Notes: generated from the sequence alone by a model not told the origin. 64,000 nt of DNA from Lasiosphaeria ovina (GCA_033439765.1 JAULSN010000015.1:1-64000); one strand, 5' to 3'; shown: positions 13,273-25,159, counted from the first letter of the stretch. Made by a program: numbers and translations.

Positions 13273-13896
13273 CGGGAATAAGCTTACCTATCGCCTAGTT
13301 TATACTTCTCTAGTTCCTCGAAGTAGTCCTCGTCGTCCTCGGTAATCTCCCCCTCCTCGTTCTCGGGCCGCGTAGTCTTATCCGGCCGCTAATCTCCGCT
13401 ATATTCTTCTACGTCGAATTCCTTCGTAGACTTCTTTATCTAGCGGCGGTATAGAGTCGTATAAGACGAGATAACGACGTAACTAGCCGTCTTAGGGTCG
13501 AGACGCGCCTAGTACTATATCTTAATAAGGATCCGAAGCTAGTCGATCGATACGGTCGCTAGCTTCCGCGGGTCGTCCTAGGGGAGGTTAGCGGTAGTTC
13601 CGTAGAAGCTATAGAAGGTAAGACCCGGGAAGTTCTCGTATCCTTCTCGAAACGTCTAGGCGACGAGGTTAGCTAGTATTACGACGAGCTAGGGACCGGT
13701 CTCGATATAGTTTCCCTTCTTATACTCCCTCTTAAGGTATTCTATCCTTAGATAGACGTTAAAGAGGTATATAAACGTCTTACTAGTACCGACCTCGTTT
13801 ATTAGTATCTAGGACGCGAGAGGGGAAGTCTCTATCCGGTATATTATCTAGGTATCTATATAATACGTTAGTAATAACCCTATATTAGAGCCTTAG

Positions 13897-13975
13897 ATTA
13901 TACTACTTAGTAAACTAAATAAAGAGTACTATCTATATAAGTAGTACTCTTTATTTAATCTACTAAGTAGCGTAA
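13897..13975. repeat. Intronic palindrome, copy B no. 3
   Basis: Arms CTACTTAGTAAACTAAATAA and TTATTTAATCTACTAAGTAG. Within a minus-strand intron beginning GTAAGTATC and ending TTACTAACG...ATAG. Confidence 0.85.
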
Positions 13976-15357
13976 TCTAGGAAGAAGATACTTACCGACT
14001 AACTAGTACGGTATTATAGCTCTCTAGTTAACTCCGCCGAGGTCCTATTAGGCCTACTTATATAGCTCTTTAAGCGCGCCGTAGTTAAACGAACCCTATT
14101 TCCGATCGTCGGGGATCGGGTCCGGTCCGCGGGCGTCCAGCTCCGCGATATACGCCTATACGTCCTCTACCGATATCTATCCTCTAAGCTCTACGGCCTT
14201 AATTAATATCTACTCGTCCGTAAACCTCGGTACCTCCTTAAAGGGGTAACCTCGGGTAATAATCGACTTGATCTAGAAGCTCTACTATAGGTCGTTCGCT
14301 ACCCGTTCGCGGGTAGTCTCCTAGTCTACGTCCGCGCCGTCGGCTTCGCTAGCGAGCCTATCTACGAGTAGTTCCTAGGTACCTATATAGTCGCTAAACG
14401 ACTACTTATCGGGGAAAAATATAGGAAACGTCTTAGCGACGTCTTCCTTAACGTAGCTTATTACCGGCCGGTAGAGGCGTCCGTTCTCGTACTAGACGGC
14501 CGCGAGACGGCGGATAAGCTTAACGTCGAGCGGGGGTAGGTCGATATCCTCGGCGGGGTACCCTACGAGGGGTTGGACCCTCTCGCCGCCGGGCGGTTTA
14601 GATAGCGGAACGAGTCTACGCCTAAGAGTACTACCGTACGGCGGTATATACGCTTAACCGCCTCGGTAGTAGTTAGCTCCTCCTCCTCCTCGACCGTCTT
14701 ACCCTTACCCTTCTCTAGAGTCTATATAACGTTAATCGTAGATATAGCCGCTACGTTATATACTACGAGGTAGTATTCCGCCTCGGTAAGGACGGAGTCG
14801 AGGTCCTAGGGACGGAATACCTATACGGGCTTCGCCGTAGCCCTAGAACCTTCCTAGCCGTCGATAGGGTTCTTACGGCGGCGCTATAGGAAGAATATTA
14901 AATAGTAGAAACTACGTAGCTAGTCGTCCGGTACGAAACTACTAATAGCGTTAGGCTTACTAAAGTCCTATACGAACCGCTTATCCCCGCTAAAGCCGGG
15001 CTCTATCGTAACGGTCTTAAGATAGAGGAGTACAGTAACGACGATCGTAGCGTAGACGTTAATCCTAGTAAGATCCTCTTCGGTCTCTCCGCTAGCGATA
15101 CCCTTAGTAACGTCGCCCTTACGGATCGTAATAGGCTAGGTCTAGTTATTACTCGTAGCTAGCTACGTAAATAGTACTATATACGGGTTCTAGTTAAATA
15201 GGGCGGGAATCTAGCTATAGACCGATCCCTAGTCGTCTAGCGATATACCCGCCTACTTCGGCTCGATATCGGCCCTATATCCCGTATTACCCTTTAGGAA
15301 GAAGGCGACTAGGCTAAAGATATCCGATATTAGAATAAAGTTAATTAGAGCTCTTAA

Positions 15358-15437
15358 ATTCTACTACTTAGTATATTAAATAAAGAGTACTATCCGTATA
15401 AATAGTACTCTTTATTTAATATACTAAGTAGTAGAAT
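15358..15437. repeat. Intronic palindrome, copy B no. 4
   Basis: Arms CTACTACTTAGTATATTAAA and TTTAATATACTAAGTAGTAG, close to perfect over more than 30 bp. Within a minus-strand intron with GTAAGCTC donor and CTAAT branch site. Confidence 0.85.
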
Positions 15438-16101
15438 CGGAGGAGGGGGTATCGATAGAGCTTACTATCTATATTAGTATAATAGGTTAGTAGACCCGCT
15501 ATCTTATACCCGAGGATTCCCGCGATAGTACTAGCGGCCGCGCCGAGAGAGAAGAGTATTAGGGCGGCGAGCTTCTAGCCGTCTAGCCGGACCTTCTTCG
15601 CGTTCTTAATAAAGTCTACGCTAACGCCGCCGTCCTAGTCTAGGAACTTCGTATCCGGGTATACTACCTCGAAGGTCGGGCGGTATTCGCGCTTTAGGGT
15701 CTTCTAGTACGCGGGCGAGGGGTTTATAGGTAGTTTAGCGAGATTATAATACCCTACGTAGAGGCGGATTCCTTTCTACGTTATCTAGCTACTCGGGTAG
15801 TCGCGCTACTACCGTTTCTAGTCTTTATCGGTCGATATAGGGCGCTATTTCTCCTACGGCGGGAGCGGAATAACCTAGTATAACTAGATCTCCGAGTTAT
15901 CGACGAAGAACGTCGTATAGGTAGTATCGAAGTTACCGACTATAAGCTTAAAGACGACCTTCGTCTTCTTCGGAGTTTCGGTAGGCTCTTTCGTAGTAGC
16001 CTTATCCTTCTTAGGCCGACTACGCCCGCGTTTGGGTTAAGCTATAGGCGTAACCGCGGCTCCGTTAGAGTCGGAGCCTTCTTCGTCGCCTATACTTATC
16101 G

Positions 16102-16190
16102 ATTATACTACTTAGTAAAATTTAAAAATAGTACTACTCGAATAGATAGCCCTATTTTAAAAATACTACTACTAGTATAAGTAGTATAAT
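16102..16190. repeat. Palindrome, copy B no. 5 (variant core)
   Basis: Ends keep ATTATACTACTTA and TAAGTAGTATAAT, but the inner arms are AAAATTTAAAAATAG/CTATTTTAAAAAT. Located at the 5' side of the first recognisable exon of copy B. A further related half, AGTACTACT...AGTAGTACT, lies at about 16,328-16,395. Confidence 0.7.
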
Positions 16191-16659
16191 CCTTAAAAAG
16201 AATAGAAGGGAGAGTTTAGTTAGTAGTATAGCTACCTACGGGGCGAGGAAGTAGGCCTTATATAGTTACGTACGGGAGCGCGTAGTAGCCCTACTTCTAG
16301 TCTCTACCTACTAGATCTACGAAGGTAAGACGAGAGTACTACTCCGTTAAGTAGTACTATTAATAAATTATACTAAGTAGTAGTATTCGCGAAAGGCCTT
16401 ATTATATATTATATTATATAACTATTATATATTATATAACTATTACTCACGCCTCGGCTTCGCCGTTATACTAACGGACCGAGTCCCCTTACTAGTCCCG
16501 TACCCCGTACCCGGACGCGGGTCCTTCTCGCTATCTATCCGAGGCCCCGCGCCAGAACCCCGGCTTAGTACTAAGTAGTTATACCGAAGTATAGTTATAA
16601 AGCTAATACTAATTACCTCTCTATAGGAGATACGTTCGGATACGGTTCTAATATATAAT

Positions 16660-16760
16660 AAGAGAGATAGAAGACGACCGAGATAGGAGATCGAGATAGA
16701 AGACCGAGATAGAAGACCGAGATAGAAGACCGAGATAGAAGACCGAGATAGAAGACGACT
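16660..16760. repeat. 13-bp tandem repeat
   Basis: About six direct copies of GAGATAGAAGACC with slight edge variants. Purine-rich on the + strand. No coding function evident. Confidence 0.8.
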
Positions 16761-19700
16761 ATTATTTATAGTAGGCGAGGCTTCGCCCGTAGGCGATCTA
16801 GGCCTTCGCGGTATCGGCGCTAGTAACTCTATCTAGATAACCGGGCACTAGCGCGGGAGCCCTTACGGCCTCGTACTCGTCCCTCGCGACGGCGACGGCT
16901 CTCGCGATAGAGATCTACGATAAGCCCCGCGGTACGGTATCGATAGCCTATAGAGGATAAAAGACGAATAATATCCGTATATATTACTTACTTACCTACT
17001 ATATCGAGCCGTTACTATTTAGGTAGGGTAGCGCGCTATACTACTCGAAGAAGCGGTACGCGAGTATCTCTCTTAGCCGTCCGACCGTCGCGGAAGTATA
17101 CCCTTTTACCCCGAGGCTATCGGAGGCTACGCGGTAGAGCGTCCGGTACGATAGGTACTCGGTATATACCCGTCCGAACCCGATATCGGTACTATCCTAC
17201 GTCTAGACGAAGAAGGCGTCTATCTACTTAAAGCGTCTCTTATTACCCTTAACTATCCCGACGTCCCTACCGACCTTCCTAGCCTCTTCTCGTAGTCCCG
17301 GGAAATAAAAGGAGCGGCCGCTAACCGGGGTTAGGGGCTACTTCTACTTATCGCCGAGTAGCTTAAGGAACGCTACTTAGCGATAGTTCTAGAGTAGGAG
17401 GTAGGCGTATTTCTCGAGGACGAACTCGGAGACTTCGCGCGGCGTCTAGTCGTCGATAATCTCTAGGAGCTCGTCGAGGAAGGACCGGGTCTCCTAGTAC
17501 TCTACGATAGGTAGATACCTCGTAACGACTTAGAAGCCCGGAAGAGTTACGCTACTAACGTACTCCTTAGAGATCTTTAACTACCGCTAGTCGACTACGC
17601 TATAGTAGAAGAACCCGAAGCCGAGCCGGTTTATCGTCTCTCGTAGCCCGAAGCCGGGCTTCCTAGTCTTGAGGGTAGAGCGGCGTAGCGGGGTATTAAG
17701 TATCTAGGCCTCGCTTAGCGGGAGATACGAGATAAAGTAGCGTAGGCCGAGGACGAGTAACCCGTATAGTCTCGCGACCTCTAGCGGCGTAGCCTACTTA
17801 GGACTATATAGAGCCCTAATAGTATCGAGTACTATAAGGTACTTATAGATATTACCCCGTATAAAGTCCCTAAACTCGTCGGTCCTATAGATATAGAAGG
17901 CGTCGGAGGGGAACGTAATATTATTTACGTCGGCCTACGCTTCCCCCGAGGAGATAACCCTAGTAGACTACCCCGAGCTCTAGACCCGCGTCTCCCGGGA
18001 TAGCTCGCCGAGGAATTCCGCCTAGCTCTCGTCTTCTTACCGGATAACGTACGCGAGGCCGAGGGTTACGCGGAGTTCGGTACGCTACCTAAAGTTCTCG
18101 GTCTTAGTATACTATAGAGTATACGCGACGCGCCTCCTAGATCGGATATCCGCTCTCTTAGCGGCTAACCGGTCGTTATTCGTCTTCTAGAGGATATTAA
18201 TACTATTATAGTCGGCCTCGCTATAGCCTAGGTTAGCGATACCGGGGTAGGAGAACGGATAGATCCTCTACGCGTCGAAGCGCTCCTTAAGCGGGCTATA
18301 CGTCTATATATATACTAGCCCGTACGCGGCGTATAGGTAGTTACGCTTGGCTCGGCCGTAAGCGTTACGGCGTCCCTAAGGAGGCCGATAGGGTACTCGG
18401 TTAGGGTGGCCCTCTATACGGGAGGTGGTTAGAACGGCGTATTACGAGACCCCCCGGCCGCTACTATCGCCTAGTCGTCCTCCCCGGTATCGGAGTCGCT
18501 CGCGCTTTCCGACCCGCGCCTACCGGCTCGGCGAGGGTCTCTAAGCTACCCGTCTAGTACGAACTTTACCGTATTATACGCGTAGTAGCGCTTGGCGAGT
18601 AGCGTCGAGCCTTACGGATAGTTCCCGTCGGGAACCGATATAACCTCTACTACGATATCGATATACTATCGGTCCTAGTTCTCGACGGATAAGACCTCGT
18701 CGAAGTATATAGACTATCCGTACTAGAAGTCTCGGATATACTCCGAGAGGGTCCTCTACCGCTACGTCTCGAGTTTTAGGCCCTTACCGTCGTAGAGGAA
18801 GAATATACCGTAGAATAGGCGGAGGGTGGAGTCTCGGGGGTCGTCGGTCTCGAACGCGTAGGCGGTCTCGAGCGTCCGTACTATACGGTACTAGACTACG
18901 GCATCTTTCGACGGGTTAATAGTAATACCGATCGGCCTCCCGCGCGCGCCGCCGTCCTTACCGGACCTCTCTAGGTTAGCCCGGGAAGCGTTCTATACCG
19001 CGAGGAAGTCCGGGGGGATATACTAGGAGGTCTAGGATACGGCATCCCTAATATACCTTACCGACTCTACCCTATATAAGAGTTCCTCGAGGGCGGGGCG
19101 TAGGAGATCGTTATAGAACGTCGTATACGTCTTATCGCTAAGGAAGATAGAATACTTAGGCTAGTATATTACGGGAAGAACGCGTAGATTAGGTAAGACC
19201 GGGTGCCGGTAGTAGCGAATAGGATATAGGGGATCTTATAGATAGGGACCTCGGTTATCTTCCCCTCGACCTCTAGATCGAATTAGGAGGTAGATAGAAT
19301 ACCCTAGGAGCGCGGTAGGCTACGCTATAACTAGAAGACTAATTAACGTACGGAAGGAGTTCAGGTCCGAGAAGACGGCGATAGAGCTATCGATATCCTT
19401 AAGCGAGTATTATAGAGGTAGCTTATAGGGCGTATCCCTATAGAGGTATATCTCCTCGCCCTCTTATAGCGGTCCGGAGAAGAGGTTCTAAAGGCGGCCG
19501 GGGCTAGGGAAGGCGAGGCGATCCCTATTAAGCTAGAGACCTAGGATATCTTCGCGGGTACGATAGATCCCTAGATTAAGATCTAGCTCGGTAGCGCTCG
19601 AGGGGTAGCTCCTATCTTCGACGTTATAAGTATAACTATAGCCCCTAGTAGCGCGTATATAATCTCCGATAGCCCTCTTCGTCGAGAGCGTAGGCTACCG

Positions 19701-20090
19701 GCGGATACGGAATTATACCGACGTAAAGTACGTAAATAATACGGCGGGCGAGCCTACGCTTACTATCTTAGGCGCCTCGGATCTACTCTAATATAGAGGT
19801 AACTAGTAGGAGCCGTAGTTACTACCTAACGGGGCCGTTACTATTATTAAGCTACTCCGAGATATAATCCGGGAATTCCTACTCCTCCTACTCTTATAAC
19901 GGCTTAGATCCCTACCGGAGGGTATAGGCTATCCTACTCCGTATCGCTCTATAATCTACTAGAGGGAGATTCGGAAGGCTCCTCGTTCTCGTCGCCGGCC
20001 GGAGTAGCCCCGCGGCGGTCCTCCCTTATCTTCTGCCTTTTTAGAGCTACCTAGGGGTTAGTAGGGGTAGGACGTTTATTCTAGGACCTA
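16760..20090 (-). pseudogene. RIP-inactivated long coding relic, family unrecognised
   Basis: On the minus strand, long stretches translate with only TAG/TAA interruptions. From about 19,170 down to 18,790 a frame includes YSIFLSDKTYTTFYNDLL, an RPIGITINPS motif and LRLFYGIFFLYDGKG. From about 18,600 down to 18,450 there is an Arg/Ser/Asp-rich part. From about 17,300 down to 17,050 it reads VKGNKRRFK, IDAFFV and GVKGYTSATVGRLREILAYRFFE. The pattern is that of a real protein of perhaps 900-1,000 residues killed by CpA to TpA mutation. I do not recognise the family. Its position next to copy B could mean one larger element, but there is no second copy in the window to prove it. Confidence 0.55.
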
Positions 20091-20210
20091 GATAGATACG
20101 AAGACGAGTAAGTATTAATTAATATTAGTAGTTATATTTCGGGAGAGAGATACCTAGCTATAGGTCCTCGTTAGCTCCCGCCGGTAGTTAACGCTAAGTC
20201 GCGTAAGCGC

Positions 20211-20493
20211 GGCCGGTAAGGCCGTAGGTCCGGCCGGGGATAATAACCTCGATCCTACTAGTACTAGAGGTAGTCGAGGTTTCCGCTAAGCGTTCGGTAA
20301 GGCTAGGAGAGTATAGGCGCTATAGATACCGTAGTATATTATATAGAACGGTAGTTAGAGTAAGGGTACTAGCCGGCTATACTACGGGAGTACGGCTAGT
20401 AAGGCTATAGGCCCGGCTAGGGATAATAACCTCGATCCTATTAGTTCTAGAGGTAGTCGAGGTTTCCGCTAAGAGTTCGGTAAGGCTAGGAGA
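20211..20493. repeat. Pair of ~105-bp direct repeats, 183 bp apart
   Basis: The segments starting at about 20,211 and 20,394 share GGATAATAACCTCGATCCTA, then AGAGGTAGTCGAGGTTTCCG, then TTCGGTAAGGCTAGGAGAG, with only a few differences, mostly C/T. Confidence 0.8.
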
Positions 20494-20499
20494 GTATAG

Positions 20500-21540
20500 A
20501 CGTTATACCCCCTTACGAGGTATAGTAGCGTAGAGTTTTTAGAGTCTTATATAGGAGAGAGAGGTTAACTATACGAGAGAAGGAGTCTAACTATTATATA
20601 AACCCGAAGGTAGGATAGCTATAGATATAATATTCGGATTAGAAAGTCTCTTCCCCGTACTTATAGAATCCCCTAGACCCTACTACGAACTATAGCCCGC
20701 GATACGCTACTATAGCGTCTATACCCCCGAGCTCTCTTATAAGTTATCTTAGTATCGCGTAATACTCGGATTAGGCTCCGCTCTTATAGTAATAAGATTT
20801 AACCCGCCTCGTATTCGTCCGAGATAGCCTAGGGCGAAATGCCCGTCCCTACCTATATCCGAGCCCCTCCTAGCGCTACCTTAGACTATAGAGCGAGAAC
20901 TCGTATTTCCCGGTCTCGTCGGACCGACTACCCGGCCTTAGGATATCTCGTAGAGATAATTTCCTAGCTATCCTAGCGCCGAGGTAACGCTCGTATCTCC
21001 CCGGCCTATTAGACGAATCGCCGGCGTCGAATCTCCTAGCCGTAGAGTATCTCTACCCTTATCCGTATTTATAGCGTTAAGGCCTAGTCCGAGCCTCGTA
21101 GGATATTCAGCCCCCCCGGCCTCGGAACGTTACGGGGTCGCGTTTATATAGATAAGGCCCCCGGCCTTAGGATATCTCGGCGTCGCGTTTATATAGATAA
21201 GGCCTAGTACGTAGAGATCGCGTCGGAACTAAGTATCTATACGACCGTCTAATATAGGGCGATACGTCGTCGAGCGCTATAGAGATTTATGAAATTTATA
21301 TATAATATCTCTTCGGCCCCTCTCGGCGGTCTCTAGTCTAAATCGGAGAAGTTTGCCTCCCTAGTTATAGTCTCTATTATTAGTCTCTAATCTATCCCCG
21401 TCTTATAATTCAATAACCCTCGGTACGGGGCTCGTACTAGCTCCGCTCGTTACTAACTCCTATACGCCCTTAGAACGGAACGTCGAGATTTCCCCTACGT
21501 CTAGAAGCGCGAGGCCTAAGGTCGGTCGTAGGTCGCTCTA
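20500..21540. other. RIP-mutated DNA without recognisable gene
   Basis: CA/TG-depleted and CpG-rich. Near 21,110-21,205 there are two copies of a unit containing GTCGCGTTTATATAGATAAGG. No relic frame was followed with confidence. Confidence 0.55.
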
Positions 21541-22690
21541 TTCGAAGATGGGCTTTACTAAGCTACCTAGCGCCTCGGAGTAGAGGTCGGTAATACCGGG
21601 AAACTCCTACTTTATCTTTACGATAATTATAGAGAGCGCTTACCCTCCTTCTTTTACTATTACGATACGTACCCGATAGAAGAGTACGAGTAGCCTACTC
21701 CGAGGTACGAAAGCTAATATACCCTCTCCGAAATGCCGAACTAGGGTAAGGAGGGGTTTATAGCGGGAGGTAGGTAATAGTGAATTTCTTATTAGAAATA
21801 CCTAATTAGTATACGACGAACGAGGTTAGGTATGACTTATACGTACTACCCCGTTTACCGAGGAGTTTATTATCGCTAAGGAATTCCTAGAAGGTATTAG
21901 AACGGCGAAGGACCTTGAGCTCTTCTAGCTAGTTCGCGTCCCGTAGGTTAATAGATTCCTAAATCCGGACTAGCTCGAGGTACGCCTTAAGGTACCGTAA
22001 GTCTATATACCTTGGACCTTCGGCCTCTTCCTATTTTAAGCCGCTCTATAGTATTATAAACCACGATAACGTCGTATAGCCTAGCTCCTAGAGCTCGGAA
22101 GTAATAGTTATCGATATCGTTAATATGGTTTTATACTCCTTACGCCTTATATAGTACTCTTTATATAGCGACCGGAAGTAGTCCTATCCTTACCGGCTAA
22201 AGATATAGCTAAGAAGCGAGAGGACTATTAAGATCTCCGCTTCTTAGTCGGCCATCTCGGGCTACTATAGAACCTTATCGCTAACGGTCTAGACTATAGA
22301 GTATAGGCGATAGTACTCCTCGTAGATAATAAGGGGATCCTAGGGTTTAAGGTTCTCGATAAGCTGGCTTAGCGTAGATACCTCGATTCTCTTAACCCGC
22401 TTGGCTTTCGGCTTAGCGCTAGACGTAGTAGGTCTCTTACGACCGCTACTCGTACTAAGTCCTTCGTCGTCGTTATTACTATCGTTACTATCGTCGTCCT
22501 CTAATCCTTATAAGTCTCCGTACGGCTAACTACTATCCCTATCGCGTAGTTTAATACCGATATTCCTACCGTCCCCGCTACCGTATTTAGATCCCGGTAG
22601 AGATTCGTTATATCGGGTACCGTCTATATAGTCGTCGGTATCGTCCTAGGATCCTAGGGAAAACTTATTATTATATAATAGCTATAATCG
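21540..22690 (-). pseudogene. RIP-inactivated coding relic, first copy
   Basis: A minus-strand frame runs from an acidic, Ser/Asn-rich N-terminal part (near 22,520-22,440) through a Lys/Arg-rich segment into a helical-looking body at about 22,070-21,880, which includes YIDLRYLKAYLELVRI and LEELKVLRRSNTF. Interruptions are TAG/TAA only. A second, more mutated copy of the 3' part lies at 25,160-25,664. Family not recognised. Confidence 0.55.
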
Positions 22691-23199
22691 AATTTAGAAT
22701 ATATATACCGTTATGAGATTCCCTACTTCTCGATTTCTATACGCTTCGTAGAAATTTATCGACTTCGTCGAGTATAAGAGGACGAGAATCGGGTTATAGT
22801 AACGTAGAATATCGGATGAAAAGATACTTTAATTCTCCTTTAAATTATTTAAGAGAATAATCGGGTAGTTCTACGCCTCTACCGCTCGTTTATATCGTTT
22901 AGGTTACTAGAATTATAGTAAGAGTAATAGAAATAATATATAAGGATTAAGCTAGTATAGGTTAAAACCGAGGAGGAGGAAAAGAAAACTTCTAATAGCT
23001 AGAAGATAAAGAACGCGTTAAAAAATTATAGGTTTAGTAGCTACTCTTATTTAGCGTTAGCCGTCTTGGAATTAACCCCGCCTTTCTTAGTTATCTTAAT
23101 AAAAATCGTCGATTAAACTATCGAGGAAAACATTTCCGACCTCCTTATACTCGGAAGTAGCCCTACGACGTTAATACCTCTTAGCTCTATTTATTCTAT

Positions 23200-23850
23200 T
23201 TCCTTAGACGGCCCGCGTTAAGTACGTATAGTAAAGGACTAAGTATAGATATAAGGGCTAGTATAGTCGTGGGTCTAAGTAGGGTAGGAAGGACTAACTT
23301 AACTACCTATTAAAATATATACTAGAATATTTCCTTACTTATACTACTTAGAAAATTAAATAAAGATTACTATTTATATAGATAGCGCTCTTTATTTAAT
23401 TTTCCAAGTAGTATAAGTAAATAAATACTACTATTTATATAAATAGCGCTCTTTATTTAATTTTCTAAGTAGTATAAGTAAATAAATACTACTATTCATA
23501 TAGATAGCGCTCTTTATTTAATTTTCTAAGTAATATAAGTAAATAAATACTACTATTTATATAGATGGCGCTCTTTATTTAATTTTCCAAGTTATATAAG
23601 TAAATAAATACTACTATTTATATAGATAGCGCTCTTTATTTAATTTTCTAAGTTATATAAGTAAATAAATACTACTATTTATATAGATAGCGCTCTTTAT
23701 TTAATTTTCTAAGTAGTATAATTAGCGGATATAAATAAACGAACCTTTCTAAGTATTTTATCCTCCCGCTACTCGTAGGAATATACTTCTGACTTCTTGA
23801 ATAATAATTACTATATATCCGACGACGAGGAGCCTAATTATCCGGTCAAA
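23200..23850 (-). pseudogene. Fragment of a third copy (C) of the duplicated gene
   Basis: Flanks of the palindrome array match copy B on both sides of its 11.4-kb intron: compare 23,285-23,340 with 11,370-11,410 and 23,725-23,775 with 11,495-11,540. The intron donor on the minus strand is GTTCGT here versus GTTAGT in copy B. Homology fades beyond this fragment. Confidence 0.65.
23338..23723. repeat. Tandemly amplified intronic palindrome (six 61-bp units)
   Basis: One left arm (CTACTTAGAAAATTAAATAA) is followed by six units of 61 bp, each made of centre TATTTATATAGATAGCGCTC, right arm TTTATTTAATTTTC and linker AAGTAGTATAAGTAAATAAA. Unit starts fall at 23,371, 23,432, 23,493, 23,554, 23,615 and 23,676 with no indels. 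Units differ by a few transitions only. The array lies inside the intron homologous to the 11.4-kb intron of copy B. Confidence 0.9.
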
Positions 23851-24408
23851 ATGGAGACTAGGCTCCGAGGGCCTCCGAGTACTTAGCGGGCGAGCTGACT
23901 TATATATATATACTTATATACGGCGGCTATAGCTAATCATAATACCCGGGATAACCTTTTTCTCGATTTACCTTCAAACTACTATATAACGTTTATACCT
24001 CTATTAAAAATGAAAATAAAGGTACTCTTAAAATATACTAAAATAGGGCTTTCTAATAGTACTACCCGCGTTCTATTTAGATAAAGATTAACTATAATAT
24101 AAGGCAAAATAGAAAAGGATTCCTACGAAAATAAACGTATAGACTATTTTTATAGCGGGGCGCCCTTAACCCCTCGCTTTTACTTATCGCTAATACTAAC
24201 GAAGGGGAAAACGCGTAAAACAGCGCGACCGCGTACTTTTAAAAAAACAATAATACTCTCCAACTTCATCTTCATTCTTTTTTAATTACGATCGCGTACT
24301 CGTATATAACCCCGTAAATAACCACGCGTAACGACGAGATAATTATTTAAGATAAGTACTTTAATCTTTTATCTTAATCGTGGATTTTAATATACTTGGG
24401 AGATCGAG
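23850..24408. other. RIP-edge DNA without recognisable gene
   Basis: CA/TG are depleted but less completely than to the left. No frame or repeat recognised. Confidence 0.5.
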
Positions 24409-25070
24409 ATCGGAATAGCCCGAGCGCTTTAGTATCTTAGTATCTCGTAAAGCTAGGATCGGAGTAGCCCGAGCGCTTTAGTATCTTAGTATCTCGTAAA
24501 GCTAGGATCGGAGTAGCCCGAGCGCTTCAGCATCTTAGTATCTCGTAAAGCTAGGATCGGAGTAGCCCGAGCGCTTCAGTATCTTAGTATCTTGTAAAGC
24601 TAGGATCGGAGTAGCCCGAACGCTTTAGTATCTTAGTATCTCGTAAAGCTAGGATCGGAGTAGCCCGAGCGCTTTAGTATCTTAGTATCTCGTAAAGCTA
24701 GGATCGGAGTAGCCTAAGCGCTTTAGTATCTCAGTATCTCGTAAAGCTAGGATCGGAGTAGCCCGAGCGCTTCAGTATCTTAGCATCTCGTAAAGCTAGG
24801 ATCGGAGTAGCCCGAGCGCTTTAGTATCTTAGTATCTCGTAAAGCTGGGATCGGAGTAGCCCGAGCGCTTTAGTATCTTAGTATCTCGTAAAGCTAGGAT
24901 CGGAGTAGCCCGAGCGCTTTAGTATCTTAGTATCTCGTAAAGCTGGGATCGGAGTGGCCCGAGCGCTTTAGTATCTTAGTATCTCGTAAAGCTAGGATTA
25001 GAGTAGCCCGAGTACTTTAGTATTTTAATATCTCGTAAAGTTAGGATTAGAATGGCTTAAGTATTTATTT
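24409..25070. repeat. 49-bp minisatellite, 13 units plus a partial
   Basis: Exact 49-bp period from 24,409: units begin ATCGGAGTAGCCCGAGCGCT and continue TTAGTATCTTAGTATCTCGT with a spacer AAAGCTAGG. Unit boundaries stay in register to 25,046. Some units keep CAGCATC or TTAGCATC where others read TAGTATC, showing CA to TA change within the array. The last two units on the right are much more mutated. Confidence 0.95.
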
Positions 25071-25159
25071 ATATTTTTTTAAAGACTTTAATATATTAAT
25101 ATTTTAAATTTTTTTATCTTTAAAAAACCTTAAACCTAAACCGAAAGCGCTTATTTAAA

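Larger units (their letters stand above)
9840..16260 (-). pseudogene. Duplicated gene copy B: RIP-inactivated, intron-containing, family unrecognised
   Basis: On the minus strand, exons read through with no interruption other than TAG/TAA at likely Gln/Trp codons. Examples are 15,470-16,090 (Lys/Glu-rich start, then a likely membrane segment near 15,510-15,560), 14,460-15,340, and a Lys-rich C-terminal part near 10,690-10,830. Introns are clear: donors GTAAGC/GTAAGT/GTTAGT, branch sites TACTAAT or TACTAAC, and acceptor AG, at about 15.30-15.47, 13.14-13.31, 13.82-14.00 and 11.38-11.51 kb. Each contains a palindrome. CpG is retained, only CA/TG is lost. The protein would be large, over 1,000 residues, but no domain was recognised. 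It may be a host gene family that was duplicated or the cargo or coding part of a mobile element; repetition within the window favours the latter. Confidence 0.7.

Noticed and set aside
23338..25070. Regular tandem units that could suggest a CRISPR array
   Set aside because: Units are contiguous repeats without unique spacers, the genome is clearly fungal, and there are no cas-like genes.
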